From the NCBI GenBank assembly GCA_900088475.1, contig FLMG01001571.1:2404-41238 (forward strand): DNA of 38,835 bases, written 5' to 3'. Below, piece by piece: positions 22,601 to 35,695 of this stretch (position 1 is the stretch's first letter; every line of letters begins with the position of its first letter). The notes beneath the pieces were generated by a model, which was not told where the DNA came from, did not search any database, and worked only from the letters and a program-made list of their open reading frames with translations. Both the position numbers and the translations under genes were made by a program. The stretch is from Hyphochytrium catenoides. Lineage: Eukaryota > Sar > Hyphochytriomycetes > Hyphochytriales > Hyphochytriaceae.

Positions 22601-25600
22601 AAAGGCAAAACTAAGCGCGACAACATCAACGAGCCAGAGGCAAAGCTGCTATTGCAGACTCTCAGAGATATGAACCTATCCAAGCTGGTCGCCCAGGACG
22701 TGCCTTTGTTTCTCTCCCTCCTGTCAGATCTCTTCCCCTCAATCCCTTCACCAGCCAAGGGTCAGTACCCGGCGTTGGAAACGGCTTTGAACAAGGTATT
22801 GTGGATTATTCTATTCCTCTGCTTGTAGCCTCCATTCCTTTTAGTAAAGCTGCCGCTTACCTCGCGCAGTGGCGTTAGTGGCTCTTGACTAACTGCTATT
22901 TACGTTAACCCAATTGGTCCATGTATTTGCAATGCTCTGTGCCCGTATTCTTCTGCACCCTAACTGACTAAGCTCTTTCCTGGTCGTCACGTCACACCCC
23001 GGATAGTAACCCTTTTGTCTATCATTACTTTTGCCGTTTAGACCATCGAGAGTCTGGGTCTCGTACATCATCCAGGTTGGCTCAACAAGGTGATCCAGTT
23101 TTACGAGACCACTCTTGTCAGGCATGGTATTATGCTTGTCGGACCGTCAGGAGGAGGAAAGACGAGGATCTTCGAGTGCTTGCAGCAGGCCCTCTCCGTC
23201 ACTACCGAAATCACGCACAAACAGGCCCGCCTGAATCCTAAGGTGGGCTCACTCTGTACCCTATCTTCGCAAGGGCATTGTCCTTCATCTAGCTAAACTT
23301 CTACTAAACCTTTCATGAACGATTTCTTCATAGTCCTTGTAGACGGCATTGGTGAATAGTCGACGAGATAAACCAGCTCACCACTTTGTTCACTTCTCCT
23401 TGCCAACTCTTCTTGCGATAGGCTATTCGTGCTCAGGAGATGTATGGAGAGGTGGATCCTCTATCGGGAGAGTGGACAACTGGTGTCTTTGCAGCCATGT
23501 GGGCGAAATATAACAATAAGACGAACAAGTTCAACACGTGGATCATCTGTGATGGTCCTGTTGATGCCATATGGATTGAGGATCTTAACACGGTCCTCGA
23601 TGATAATAAGATTCTAACGCTAGCTAACGGTGATCGGATACCTATGACGGATAATGTGAAGCTGATGTTTGAGGTGGAAACTCTTGTCAACGCTTCACCC
23701 GCCACAGTGTCAAGAGCTGGTACGTTATAGAAGGCGATCCTGTTGCTTGCATCTCAGGCTCCATCTCCACTTCACACGCCTTGCATCTTCGGTTTACGGG
23801 TTAAGCGTCTCAGTCCATAGTCATCAGTGGCGTTACCTAGCTTCTGCTGGTGAGGACTCTGCTTACTCCGTCTCATCACACCTTTGTCTTCATTTCCATT
23901 AACAAAGGTATTGTCTTCGTCTCCGACACGGACCTGGACTGGGCACCAGTTGTCGAAGCTTGGATTCGCTCTCGAGTCCCAGCTCAGCAACCTATTTTGC
24001 GCGCTCTCTTCACTAAGTACTTAGGTGAAAATGGTACAGGTCACTTGATGGACTTCCTTAATCGGAACACCTCCCAGGTAAAAACTAGACACTCCTTGTC
24101 TCCTGAAGTTCCTAGAGACGTATCGTAGTACTCTCAATGTGGCCTAATGTTATCAGCTATGATGTTAGCTCTAAGTGGCGGACTTCCATTATTAACAACC
24201 ACTGAACACCACACGACAGGTGATGACCGTCACCAGGGTGAGCCAAGCTTCTCGCTTGTACTACCTGATCCAGGGGCTAACGGAAGGAGAAGGTGAGATG
24301 ACTCAGCACCCCGAATCTACCCTTCTTGTCATTCGTTGACAGATTCGCGATTTATAGGAGCTGCCACACTCAGTGATAATCCTGAAAAGCTAGCCATTGA
24401 GCTTGAGAAGATCTTTCTTTACTCTCTCAGTTGGTCTCTAGGCGGCTTATTGGAACCAGAGGACAGAGTGAAATTCCACGAATACATAGCGAAATATGAC
24501 GACAAAAGTAGGGTTGCCAGTCATCTGAACTGCTCCTTTATTCTACTTTGTGCTGCTGCGATTTCCATAGCGTCTTGCCACTCATGCCATCTCCAGATGC
24601 CATCTTCTTAGTGCGTGCAGGCGAAACAAATTTCCTTGGTCTACCTTCTCGAAGCTCGTTTTCCTTCGTACGGATAATAGCGACCTTGTCTCCTGCCTAC
24701 TCCCTAATATTCCGCCATCCTGAAAGGAATTGACATCATCATTTATCACCACTTTGTCCCCTCTCTGACCCGCCGAATCTCTCTATCTCGTAACACGCAG
24801 ACCTTATGCCTCGGGTGCAGGAGGGGGAGACAATCTACGAGTACTTTATTGAGCCCCAGAGCCTACAATGGAAGAAGTGGGTGCCGCCAGAATGGAAGTA
24901 TCCGACACATTCAGGAGGAGCAGGAGGAAAGTTGGATTTCTCCAATCTTCTCGTTCCTACCATGGATAGCACCCGTGCTCTCTTCCTCATGCATCATCTT
25001 CACAAGCAGCGCAAGCCCGTCCTCCTAGTAGGAGGTAGCGGAACCGCAAAAACATCATGCGCTAGGATGTTCTTTGCCACTCTTAACCCTGAGAAAATGC
25101 TGGTACGGAGTGAAGAGCACGCTTACACTGTTTATTATCTCAGTTCGTATGTTGGCAGCACATCTCTTGTCTTCCCTCATTGAAGGTTGTTGATAACTGA
25201 TCGTCTAGACCTTTAACAATCTCCTTGCTGTCACTCAGGTCAAACTTATAAACTTCTCAAGTGCGACCACCCCTTTCATGTTCCAGTCTTCAGTGGAACA
25301 GGAGTTGGACAAGAGAGGTTTGTGCTTAGCTCATGTTGACTGTCAATCACATAGATAGAGACTCAAGCCATCGCTTTCCTCGACCTTTTACCCATATTTG
25401 GTCGCACCCCTAGGTGGCAAGAACTTTGGTCCGCCAAATGGCAAGCGGATGACTATATTTTTGGATGACCTCAGCATGCCCCTCGTCAATGCGTGGGGAG
25501 ATCAGCCCACGCTTGAGATGGTAGGTTAGAGGACACCAAAGAACACCAATCGCTCTCTCATAATTATGCAAATCGTCGCAACTCTTGTTACCATACGTTC

Positions 25601-28600
25601 TCATCTCTTGGGGACTAATTGTGGGCTCCTTTCCTTCATTCTCACCAACCTCTTCAACCTCGATGCTTCTGTCAGGTCCGATTGATCATAGAGTTTGGAG
25701 GATTTTGCTTCTTGGATAAGGATAAAAGAGGAGACTTCAAGGTGTGCGAGGATCTTCAGTACCTGGCCGCCATGCAGCACCCGGGAGGAGGAAGGAACGA
25801 CATCCCAAATAGGCTGAAAAGGCAATTTTTCATTTTCAATCTCATCCTTCCATCGCTTACGTCCATCGATGATATCTATGGACAAATGCTAAAGGGACGC
25901 TTCGCCTCTCTGGCTTCGACTCTTCCACAAGCGGTTGCCTCTTCTACTATGAAGAATGTCGGGCTGCTTACACGTGCCACAATCGATATCTGGCGAGGAA
26001 TGAAACAGAAAATGCTCCCTACGCCCTCAAAGTTTCACTACGTCTTCAACATGAGAGAGCTGTCTAGGGTATTTCAAGGGGTCTTGCTTACTCCTCTGGA
26101 GACGTTCACCACTGGCGGTAAGGCCACGGATAGGGCTTTCGAGCACAATAGAGGAGAAGGGAATGTTCCATCACTTACTTGGCACTACAACATTCGCGTT
26201 TGTCCTTTATCCATACAGGTGGCATCCTAGCCTTAGAAAAAACTATCGAGCCGGTAGCTCCTCCAGAGCTGATAGTCAGGGTTTGGAAGCACGAGTGTGA
26301 CAGAGTGTTTGGCGACAAACTGACCAACCACAAAGATAAAGCTACTTATGAAGACTTTGCCCACGCAGCAATTCATAACCACTTTCCGGAATATGAAGTT
26401 AGTATCTCCCATCATTTGACCTGATTCTTGCCCTCATCCTTAGTCATTCTGCCCTTGCCGCTGTCGCCAATTATCCAAAAATGCAGAGCAAGAGCAACGA
26501 CCCTCTCCACATGGTTAACTTCTTGAGGGACGACGTGTATGAGGACGGTGTGCTTGTTGAGCTGGCTCCCAAGGTTTATGAAGTAGGCGGATCTCTCGAC
26601 GCAGTGAAGAAGAGAGTTCTCTCTTTTATGCAGAAGTACAATGAAACGTATCCGCAAAAGAAGCTGGTGGGTGTTCGCTTGATATCTCGGAAGCACATGA
26701 GGACTCATACTTTGACTTTCAAGTTCTAGACGACATTCCGCTTACGTCATTCCTTTGTTCTATTGGGGGCATATCGTCTCTATCCTCACCTTTGCGTTGG
26801 CTGCTTTAAGGCATGACTGTTCCTAGTCCTAACAGCGCTAACGCAACCTTGCTCTAAACGTAGGAGCTCGTTCTTTTCAAAGATGCTCTGTACCATCTTC
26901 TGCGTATCTCTCGTTTGCTTGAGATGCCCCGCGGATCGGCTCTATTGGTTGGTGTCGGTGGCAGCGGCAAGCAGTCTCTCACGCGCCTAGCTGCCTTTAT
27001 GGCCAACTCGTTCACCTTCCAGATCACTCTGACTAAGGTATGAAGGGTAGTGTTGAGAGAATAGGAGAGTTTTGAAGAGACGGCTATAACTCTTCGGCGC
27101 TTGTGAACTGCGTGCGCCTAAAGAGGACTCCCCCGATGGTTCCTAACAACACCATATGTCGTACATTAGACCTACAATATTAACTCACTGATGGATGACT
27201 TGCGGGTGCTATATAAGAGTGCTGGCCATCAGAGGAAGAAGACAACTTTTATATTCACAGACTCTGAGATCAAGGATGAACAATTCCTGGAGTATATCAA
27301 CTCTATACTTCTCACAGGTAAGTTGAAGTGTACTGATTAGTCCTTACAGGACAGCTCTTACTGTTCCGTACTTTTGTCGTCAGTATACTCTGCTAATCAA
27401 TGTTCATCAAATCAGGCGAAGTCAGTGGTCTATTTCCAAAGGACGAGATCCTAGCAATGACGGCCGACCTGCGCACGTCCTTCCTTCAGCAAAGGCCTGG
27501 CCAGCCTGACACCCAGGCCAACCTGAAACAATTCTTTATTGATAACGTCAGGGATAACCTTCATGTCGTGCTTTGCATGTCGCCACTGAATGCAAAGGTC
27601 AGTAAACGAGTGGCACTGCCAGCGTTAGAATATCCCCAGACTTACTTATCCGATATTGACAGTTTCCGGAGAGAGCAAGGAAGTTCCCTGGGCTGATTAG
27701 CGGTCCAACCATCGATTGGTTCCTGCCCTGGCCGGAAGAGGCGCTAGTGGCGGTATCTCAGGGTCTGATTGGGGATTTCAACATCGAGGTAAGTATTGAA
27801 GGCCGTACTTAAGGAGCTAGGCAACGACAACGTGACAAAGAAAGGCGCAAACTGACCCAATGAAAAGGGACTGAGAAGGATGCAAAGAGAGCGATTTAGA
27901 GCTGAGAGCATCACTCGATTCTTGTCCATAGTCATGAGCTCACCTTATTATGACTTGGTACCAATCTTCTCTTCTTCAGTGCGAGGACCATGTCAAGCAC
28001 TCACTCATGCAGCACATGGGTATGGTCCACAAAATGGCGACAGAGCTCTGTGAAGATTACTTTTCGAAGATGCGGCGCTATGTCTATCAGACGCCCAAGA
28101 GCTACCTATCCTTCCTGCAAAGCTATAAACAAATGTATTCTGCTAAATTGGGCGAAGTTAAACAGAAGGAGCAGCGAGTTAATCTAGGGTTGAAGAAGTT
28201 GATACAGGTACCCCGTGCGTGTCTCACTTTCCGCTAGCGTCTTGCTCTCTCTATCTCCTATCGTACCCGTGCTGGCGGTTGTCCTTGTTTTCAGTCCTTC
28301 CATAACCATTGAGTCCTTGCTCTAGACAGCACCTCTATTCGTAGCATCTTTGGGTTCAGCCTCCAAGGTGGACATCATCCCGTCCGAGAGATGCCCATAT
28401 TTGTTACTCTGCGCAAATGTTTTCTTTAACTCAGGGAGCTCAAGACGTTGAAGCGATGAAGGTTATTCTGGTGGAAGAGGAGAAAAAGCTTCAGAAGGCC
28501 ACTGCGGACACGAATCAAATGTTAGAAAGTTTGGAAGTGTCCTCAGCCCAAGCTAAGAAGGAGGGAGAACAAGTCGAGCAAATCAAGAAAAACTGCGAAA

Positions 28601-31600
28601 AGGATGCAGCTAGAATAGCGCAAGAAAAAGCGGCTTGCGAGGAAGATCTGGCCAAAGCGAAGCCTTTCGTCGATGAGGCAGAAACGGCCATCGACAGCAT
28701 CAAGCCTGCTCATATTGGTACGCCCAAAAGCACCAATACCTGTTGTTCTCCGTCCACCGCCCTCAGCCCCTCTTCCAATCGTTGTCGCCCTGCTGCAGGT
28801 GAAATCAAGAAGCTTGCTAAGCCCGCCGACATCATTAAGCTGGTCTTTGATGGTGTGCTTATCCTGTTCAAGAACCCGTTGAATCCGATCAAGCCCACCA
28901 AGCTAAATGTGGCTAAGAAGGAGGTCGAGTTCTTTGAGACATCTTTCGTGCCCTATGCCATGAGCATGATGGGCGACACCAACTTCTTGAAGAGGTAAAC
29001 AAGAAAGAAAATAGATCGTAAGCAGATGGGCCTCAGACGTTAAAAGAGGAGGTGATGGCGGTGAGGCATGACATAGAGTTGTCACTCTTCACAAGAGAAG
29101 ATAGGGATAAGAAACCGAACCTGCAGTCTCAATATTTTGCCTTCCCTGCTGTTACTCAATAGAATCCAAGACTTCGGAAAGTTTGACAAGGACAAGATCA
29201 ATGAAGAGACTATCGAATTCCTGCTGCCATACCTAGAGCTCGAAGGCTTCCTACCTGCCGTTGCCAAGAATGCTTCGGTTGCGGCAGAAGGTGAGGGAAA
29301 TTCTATACTCTGCCATTAAGAAGAGGACTAGTAGTGGGACCGAGTAACAACAAAAAGTAAAGGATCGGAATACTGAGAAGTTTATACCTCTAGGTCTCTG
29401 CACTTGGGTCCGCGCAATGAAGTTCTATCACGAAGCTTCTAAGATTGTAAAGCCCAAACTTGAAGCTCTCGCAGTAGCAGAGTCCAGTATGGAAGCAGCA
29501 ACCAAGGCACTTGCTGGTATGCACCTTGGTTTTTTCACGCAGGCGTGCGCTTATGGCATCTAGCTAACCTTTCTCACCTGAGTCTCATCTAATCAAGGTT
29601 TCTGACTTCCTCATCCGCTGCCTTTGCTCAATCAGCTGCTGAGGAAAGACTGCGAGGGTGTCAGCAAAGACTCTTCGAACTGCAAAGCCTTGTGGACACA
29701 CAAATGGCAGAGAAAAGGAGAATAGAGGAGGGAGCCATGCAGTTGCAGAAGAAGATGCAGCAGGCCTCAGAGCTCATTGGCGGTCTGGCAGGAGAAAGAG
29801 AAAGATGGACGGAGGACAGCAATAACTTTGCCGACCTCAAGAAGAGGCTTGTGGGAGACTGCGCTGTTGCCTGTGCTTTTGTTTCATACAGTGGCCCCTT
29901 TAATCAGGTACATCTCATCTGGTTATCAGCGACATGATGCTACGGCTGCAATCTCTAGATCCTTATTGACCACGGGATGCCTGACTGCAATCACACAGTA
30001 GGACCCGTCCCAATTCATTTCTGACCACAGTGCGCCTGTGCTTTTCTTCCGATGCCGCCTTACTAGGTATTCCGCGATGCCATGATTGCAGACAAGTTCA
30101 CAATGGACCTAGTGCAACGACAGGTGCCAGTAAGTGCCGGGCTAGATGTTATCAACTTCCTAGTAGATGTGGGTACGATCGGCGATTGGAATATCGAGGG
30201 CTTGCCAACAGATCCACTTTCAATTCAAAATGGTATCCTGGTCACTAGATCATCTAGGTACGACAAATAACCAACACCCCTCTACTCCTCCTTTCTTCAC
30301 CTCATCGGCCCATAGTCCGGATCTGCTACGCAGACACGTCTTACCCTTCTTTCTACGTCTTGCTAAGTTAGTCTTTATACTAGGTACCCTCTCCTCGTGG
30401 ACCCCCAAGGCCAAGCTCTGCTTTGGATTAAAAATAGAGAGAAGCAGCGAATGCCTTTCTTTGGATCCATTGCTATCAATGATCCCAAGCTCAAGGATAG
30501 GCTGGAATCAGCGATGGCTGAGGGTAACGCTTTCGTCGTCACCGGCGTCGAGGAGGTAAGTCGAACTCTTTCTGCTCCTTGTACTTGGCCCACAATAGGG
30601 TCTGGCTTAGACCAGTATGAGTTCATAGTAGTGCCATTAAGTTCCTGCCGACCGCCTACATCAGTCGTTTACTCTGTCCGAGCCTTCCAGTGCATGTCGT
30701 TGTCTCTTTGACGTGACCTCTGTCCACTTTTCGATCTCTAGGAAATCGATCCGATGCTGGATCCTGTTCTTGAGAAGCAGATAATCACGAAGGGAAAGAA
30801 ACAGTTCATCACTGTCAGCGACAAGAACATGGACTATAACCCTAAGTTCTCCATGTACTTCATTACCCGTCTGCCCAATCCCCACTTCTCGCCTGAGCTG
30901 CAAAGTAAGACGACGGTCGTTGACTTCACAGTCACCATCAAGGTGAGAATTGCTCGAAAGGAGGTCAACTGAAGCTAGCTCAAATAAACAGCCAGCTTGG
31001 ACATGCCTCTTCGAGAGCTCCCAATTGAGGTCTTAGAATTGCGAGAATTGACAACTGACATTCAATCCCGTGTTAACCTTTACAGGGTCTTGAAGAGCAG
31101 TTGCTTGGCAAAGTCATTGGGAAGGAGCAGAAAGCTCTTGAGGATCAGCTAAGTCAAGTTCTAGAACAAGTCAATTCAAACACGAAGTCTTTGCTGCAGC
31201 TTGATGCCGACCTGCTGGGTGAGTGGGACTGTTCGTGCCATACACATATTCCATGTTCTGCATGATTGTCCCTGTCTCGTTCGTCACGCTTCAGGTCTCT
31301 TGAATGGAGCATCACTGTGACTCTACGGTCTCTAACCTCCTTCTGCACCTCCTCTTTCGTGCTTCCAATCCGATCCAGCGCGTCTCACATCGAATTCGGG
31401 CAACCTGCTGGACGACGAGGAGCTTATTGTAGTACTCGGGAACACCAAAGCCAAGGCAGCAGAGGTCAAAGAAAAGCTTATTGCTGCAGCGGAGACAAAG
31501 AAGAGCATTAGTGAGAAGAGAGAACAGTTCCGGCCTGTTGCTACACGTGGCTCTGTGCTGTACTTCTCCATAGTAGAGACATCTCTTATCAACTGCATGT

Positions 31601-34600
31601 ACCAGACCTCTCTGGATCAATTCCTCTCCCTCTTCTCTCGATCCATGGACTTGGCAGAGAAGGCTGCCCTTGCCTCTAAGAGGGTAGCCAACATTATTGA
31701 CACTATGACCTATATTACGTACCGCTATGTCAACCGAGGGCTCTACGAAAAGGACAAATTGACCTTCGTTCTGCTGCTCACTATGAAAATCCTCGTCACT
31801 GCGTCCCTTCTCTCCTCGAAGGAGGTGATGCTTCTTCTGCGAGGAGGTGCGGCTCTGGACATCAACTTTGTTAAGAGGAAGCCATTTACATGGATCAGCA
31901 ACGAGGCTTGGCTGAACGTCATAGAACTCTCTCAGAGTTGCAAGTTCTTTGCAAACTTACCGAACGAGATGACGGCAAACGAAGCAATGTGGAGGCGGTG
32001 GTACGAGGATAATGAGCCGGAACAGGTATGCTACGCGCCCGTCAATTGTGATACAGTGCGGCCTACCCAATCATGACCTTTCGCTCATCTTTTTACTCGC
32101 AGATGATCATTCCCGATTATGAGAACCGCTTGCAAGAAAACCTGGAAATTGGACCCTTTCTCAAGCTGCTTCTGGTCCGCTCCCTCCGTATGGACAGGAC
32201 CATTCTGACGGCAAAGCAGTTCATCAAGAACACTCCTCAAATGGGGTTGCGCTATGTGGAGCCTGTGACCGACACCATTGACTCAATCGTAGCTGAGATG
32301 GTTCCAGAGACACCAGTGATCTTCCTTCTTTCAATTGGAGCAGATCCTACTGAGAGTATAGAGACACTCGCAAGAAAGCAGAAGAAACCTCCACCAGCAG
32401 TCGTTTCTCTTGGAGAAGGTCAAGATCCTGTGGCTATCAAAGCCATGAACGCAGCTGCAGTGAATGGAACTTGGGTCTTGTTACAAAATTGTGAGCTTGG
32501 ACTGGGTCTCATGGAACAAATGGAGGATATTCTCCATCAAATGAAGCCGTTGGATCCCTCCTTCCGTCTCTTTATCACCGCTCTTCCGTCTCCTGCGTTT
32601 CCGCTGGGACTTTTGCAGATGTCTACCAAGGTGACCAATGAGCCTCCTGCTGGTTTACAGGCAGGTCTGCTCAGGTCGTACACGGTGATGGTGGACCAAG
32701 AGAGGCTGGAGAGAGTCGAGACGACACAGTGGCGGCAGTTGGTCTTCAATCTTTGCTTCATCCACTCTTTAGTGCAGGAGAGACGGTAAGATTAGGGCGT
32801 TCGACTCAGTCTCTCCATCTGTCCTTCCGCGCATATGCAGCTCGTCTTTACTTTGGTTCCCCTATGATGGTTGCCCAATCTACCTCTCTGAATGCTAATG
32901 TCTCATCCTCTGTCAACCGCGCGCCATCACCTCCAGCAAATTCGGTCCTCTGGGTTGGTGTATCCCCTACGAGTTCAACAATGGCGATTTGTCCGCCTGC
33001 ATCATGTTCTTAGAGAAACATCTCTACAGTGGACCTATATCATGGCCCACGGTGCAGTACATGGTGGCTGAGGTTCAGGTGGGCTAACATTCAGCTCTAA
33101 CGTCGCACTTCGGATCTACTTTGTTTATCAAAGCATGCTTCTTAACTCTGAACGTTCGTGCTACTGGCAATGTCAGTGTTGCTGTCTTTTAGCTGAAGTC
33201 TGTTGGAGACCTTTTTCACTACATTGGCAGCATCTTAACGTTGAATGTCTCTTCAATGCACTGACAGTATGGTGGAAAGATCACGGACAACCTAGACCGG
33301 AGGATGTTTAATCTCTATGCCGAATCTTTCCTCTCGCCCGAGGTCTGCAGACCTGACTTCTCTTACAATCCGGCGGTCCCAATCTTCCGCCTACCTCAAG
33401 ATTTTGTCTACAAGATTCCTTCGTCAGAGTCAATTGAGGACTACAGAGCCTACTGTGCAAGCTTCCCGGAGATTGATTCACCGGAAATATTTGGCTTGCA
33501 TCCCAATGCAGACCTCACCTTCAGAGTGAAGGAAGTCAATTCAGTGCTAAACACGTTGAGCGCTACACAGCCCAAGGGTAGGATACCACGAGAATCCGAG
33601 CCAAGACACCTTGCGCTCATCCTCTTCTACTGTCCTGAATGTTACTTTACGCACCGAGTCTCTGTTATAGCATTTTGCTCACGCAAAGACCTGCCTCCGT
33701 TCTTCTTTTTAAACTGTAGGCGGAGGTGGAAGCGGCGGTGCGTCGCGCGAGGATGTGATATACGAAAAGGCAGCTGAACTTCTACAACGCCTACCGGAGG
33801 ACTATAATGAGGATGACTATCGAGCGAAGCTCCAGCGCCTCGGTGGCCTAGCGATTCCTTTAAATATCTTCTTGTTCCAAGAGATCCAACGCCTTCAGAA
33901 TGTAATTGGAAAGGTCCGAACAACGTGCCAGCAATTGCAGATGGCTATCAAGGGTGAGGTGGTCATGACCGCAGAGCTTCAAGTGACCCTTGACCATATA
34001 TTCGACGCTAAGGTACGACAGCGATATAGTCAAGTAGGGTGGGGTTAGAAAAGATAAACATGATGGCGCCAGAGCTCTGTGCAGAGGTGCCTAAGGGAGG
34101 CTCTTACTTACTCTGATGTTTGTCATTGCATTAGGTCCCACCTTCTTGGGTTCGCACAGTTGCTGGTGATGAATTCTCCTGGATTCTTCCGACGCTGGGA
34201 CTCTGGTTCTCCTCTCTCCTGGCCCGAGATGAACAGAATCGAACTTGGCTCAATACCAAGCGACCGAACTGCTTGTGGCTGTCTGGGTGAGCTAGAAGAC
34301 CTGCTATCCTCGTCTGCAACTCCTCTGTCCAATTCAGATTAGTGCCCTGTCCGTGCCAGTTTGTCTTCCTCCCTTCATATCTGGTAATGACCTTGCTAAC
34401 GTATCCCCACTTTTGATCTACTCTCTTTATTCAGCTTCTTCAATCCTCAAGGAATGCTTACCGCAATGAAGCAAGAAGTTACAAGGAAGCACAGGGCACA
34501 GAACTGGGCCTTAGATGACGTCGTGTACCATACAGAAGTCACCTCTTTCGACCGAGTAGAGCAAGTACGTGGACCGCCTCAAGAGGGCGTTTACGTGCAT

Positions 34601-35138
34601 GGGCTCTTCCTGGAAGGAGGAGCCTGGGCGAAGACGGAAAACTGCTTGGCCGAAAGTGAGCCCAAGAAGCTCTTCACCCCGGTAAGCAAAGGGGTCACAC
34701 TTGTCCCCTCGACTCCTCAGTCCCTAACGTATATTGTTTAAGTCATGGTCTTTCTCTTGGACGTTTGCCTTAGCATTTCAATTAGGCGCTCGCCCATTCC
34801 AATCTCTCTACTTCCCCTGTGGCTTTCTCAGTCCAATATGCGCGTTATGGCATATCCAAGTGGTCTACCCTACTCAACTATCCGGGCTTAGTATAGCTTA
34901 CCATCACCTTATCTTACAGCTCCCAGTGTTGCTGGTGACCGGCAATATCAAGACGGATGAGCAGAAGGCACGGAAGGAAGCTTATGGCCCTCAGGGTCCA
35001 TACGACTGTCCGTGCTACAAGTACCCCAGCCGCACGGACCGGTACTTGGTCTTCTATGTCACGCTCAAGTGCCCAGCGGACAAAGGGCCAAGGCATTGGG
35101 GGCTAAGAAGTGTAGCGCTCCTTTGTAATACGGATTAG
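13061..35138 (+). CDS. ODA2: Axonemal outer-arm dynein heavy chain, gamma (DNAH5/DNAH8) type
   Basis: This ATP-driven minus-end motor powers flagellar beating as part of the outer dynein arm. I joined 57 exons, all with GT-AG introns and matching phase, into 13752 coding bases, or 4583 residues with no internal stop; outer-arm heavy chains are about 4500. Exons are listed in the sub-entries. The N-terminus [12 protein letters not shown] resembles gamma heavy chains, and the C-terminus ([11 protein letters not shown]) also fits DNAH5/8. P-loops: AAA1 GPAGTGKT (residues 1857-1864), AAA2 GPSGGGKT (2141-2148), AAA3 GGSGTAKT (2482-2489), AAA4 GVGGSGKQ (2864-2871, the axonemal form). The AAA1 Walker B is CFDEFN (1907-1912). 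The stalk segment [17 protein letters not shown] is typical of the DNAH5/8 class. All motor elements are intact, so the gene should be functional. Dynein identity is near certain, the gamma class is likely, and the exact start is fair: an upstream exon cannot be excluded. Confidence 0.96.
19767..24292 (+). other. Dynein linker, AAA1 and AAA2: exons 16-28
   Basis: Exons: 19767-20079, 20190-20590, 20833-21058, 21335-21530, 21674-21833, 21927-22010, 22091-22213, 22296-22443, 22605-22795, 23042-23242, 23422-23719, 23908-24077, 24220-24292. AAA1, the main ATPase site, has its Walker A at 21484-21507, VVVTNCTDQ, Walker B in exon 21674-21833, and the sensor segment [15 protein letters not shown] in exon 22091-22213. 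AAA2 has Walker A at 23141-23164 and [19 protein letters not shown] in exon 23422-23719. Confidence 0.95.
24358..27788 (+). other. Dynein AAA3 and AAA4: exons 29-39
   Basis: Exons: 24358-24507, 24801-25102, 25239-25317, 25414-25520, 25676-26117, 26219-26397, 26487-26666, 26864-27037, 27170-27317, 27416-27597, 27663-27788. AAA3 has Walker A at 25031-25054 and Walker B FLDDLSMP in exon 25414-25520. AAA4 has Walker A at 26951-26974 and TFIFTDSEI in exon 27170-27317. [16 protein letters not shown] in exon 27663-27788 precedes the stalk. Confidence 0.95.
27980..29907 (+). other. Dynein stalk coiled coils and microtubule-binding domain: exons 40-45
   Basis: Exons: 27980-28207, 28435-28717, 28799-28994, 29163-29290, 29394-29516, 29636-29907. 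The first coiled coil of the stalk runs through exons 40-41 (residues about 3090-3205, Lys/Glu/Ala-rich heptads). The microtubule-binding domain lies mainly in exons 42-43 (residues about 3210-3320). The second coiled coil lies in exons 44-45, ending at the conserved SYSGPFNQ. The 81-nt intron 28718-28798 is open in frame. Confidence 0.92.
30067..35138 (+). other. Dynein AAA5, AAA6 and C-terminal domain: exons 46-57
   Basis: Exons: 30067-30257, 30384-30555, 30742-30942, 31086-31218, 31379-32025, 32103-32785, 32937-33078, 33268-33577, 33720-34012, 34135-34286, 34435-34681, 34920-35138. Landmarks are [18 protein letters not shown] (AAA5), [14 protein letters not shown] and [12 protein letters not shown] (AAA6), [22 protein letters not shown], and the C-terminal [18 protein letters not shown] and [15 protein letters not shown]. 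The stop is TAG at 35136-35138. A Gly-rich run (GGGGSGGAS) starts exon 33720-34012. Confidence 0.95.
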
Positions 35139-35695
35139 AGTAGTGACTCCAGGTCCATATTGTTTGTCATACTTTAAAGCAGGCCGCCAAGGCGTGTCCT
35201 CTGGCAAAGAAAGTAGGCATGGGCACGGAGCGAAGAAGTCCTATAAGCATTGCTTAAATGTAGCATATTTTTTGGATAAAGTTATCTGTGGCACCGGACA
35301 ATCGCAGCCCGAGCTCTCTTTGAGGCTTTCAAGTAGAAAGAATAGCAAAGAGATGTTAATATAGGGTCCACATCAAAGCTAAACCGCTGCGACAGTATAT
35401 CATTTTATTATTGATCCAGCGGACAGGGATGAGTCACTTACAGTGGTCATCCCTAGGTGCATTCCTTCCCGCGCTACCTGCGTATGGGACGTATCCCAGA
35501 TTGATGCTCCGATTTCGTCAGACCTCAAGGAGTGTGCGGCTAGTGACTGCTGTCAAAGGTGCCAGGCGCCGTAAAGTAGAGACGAAGCACCTGAGACGAA
35601 AAACATCCCGCTACATGATGCCCGTGACAGACCTCGGCCCCAATTCAGCGTCTTCAAAGTAACTTTTTCCTCAGAAAGATTTAGTACACTTCAGC
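35139..35695. other. Convergent intergenic region (3' ends of dynein and MDH-like genes)
   Basis: The 557 bases lie between two TAG stops on opposite strands. An 83-codon plus-strand frame (35411-35662) is basic and matches nothing I know. It is probably untranslated sequence of both transcripts. No clear poly(A) signal was recognised. Confidence 0.6.
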
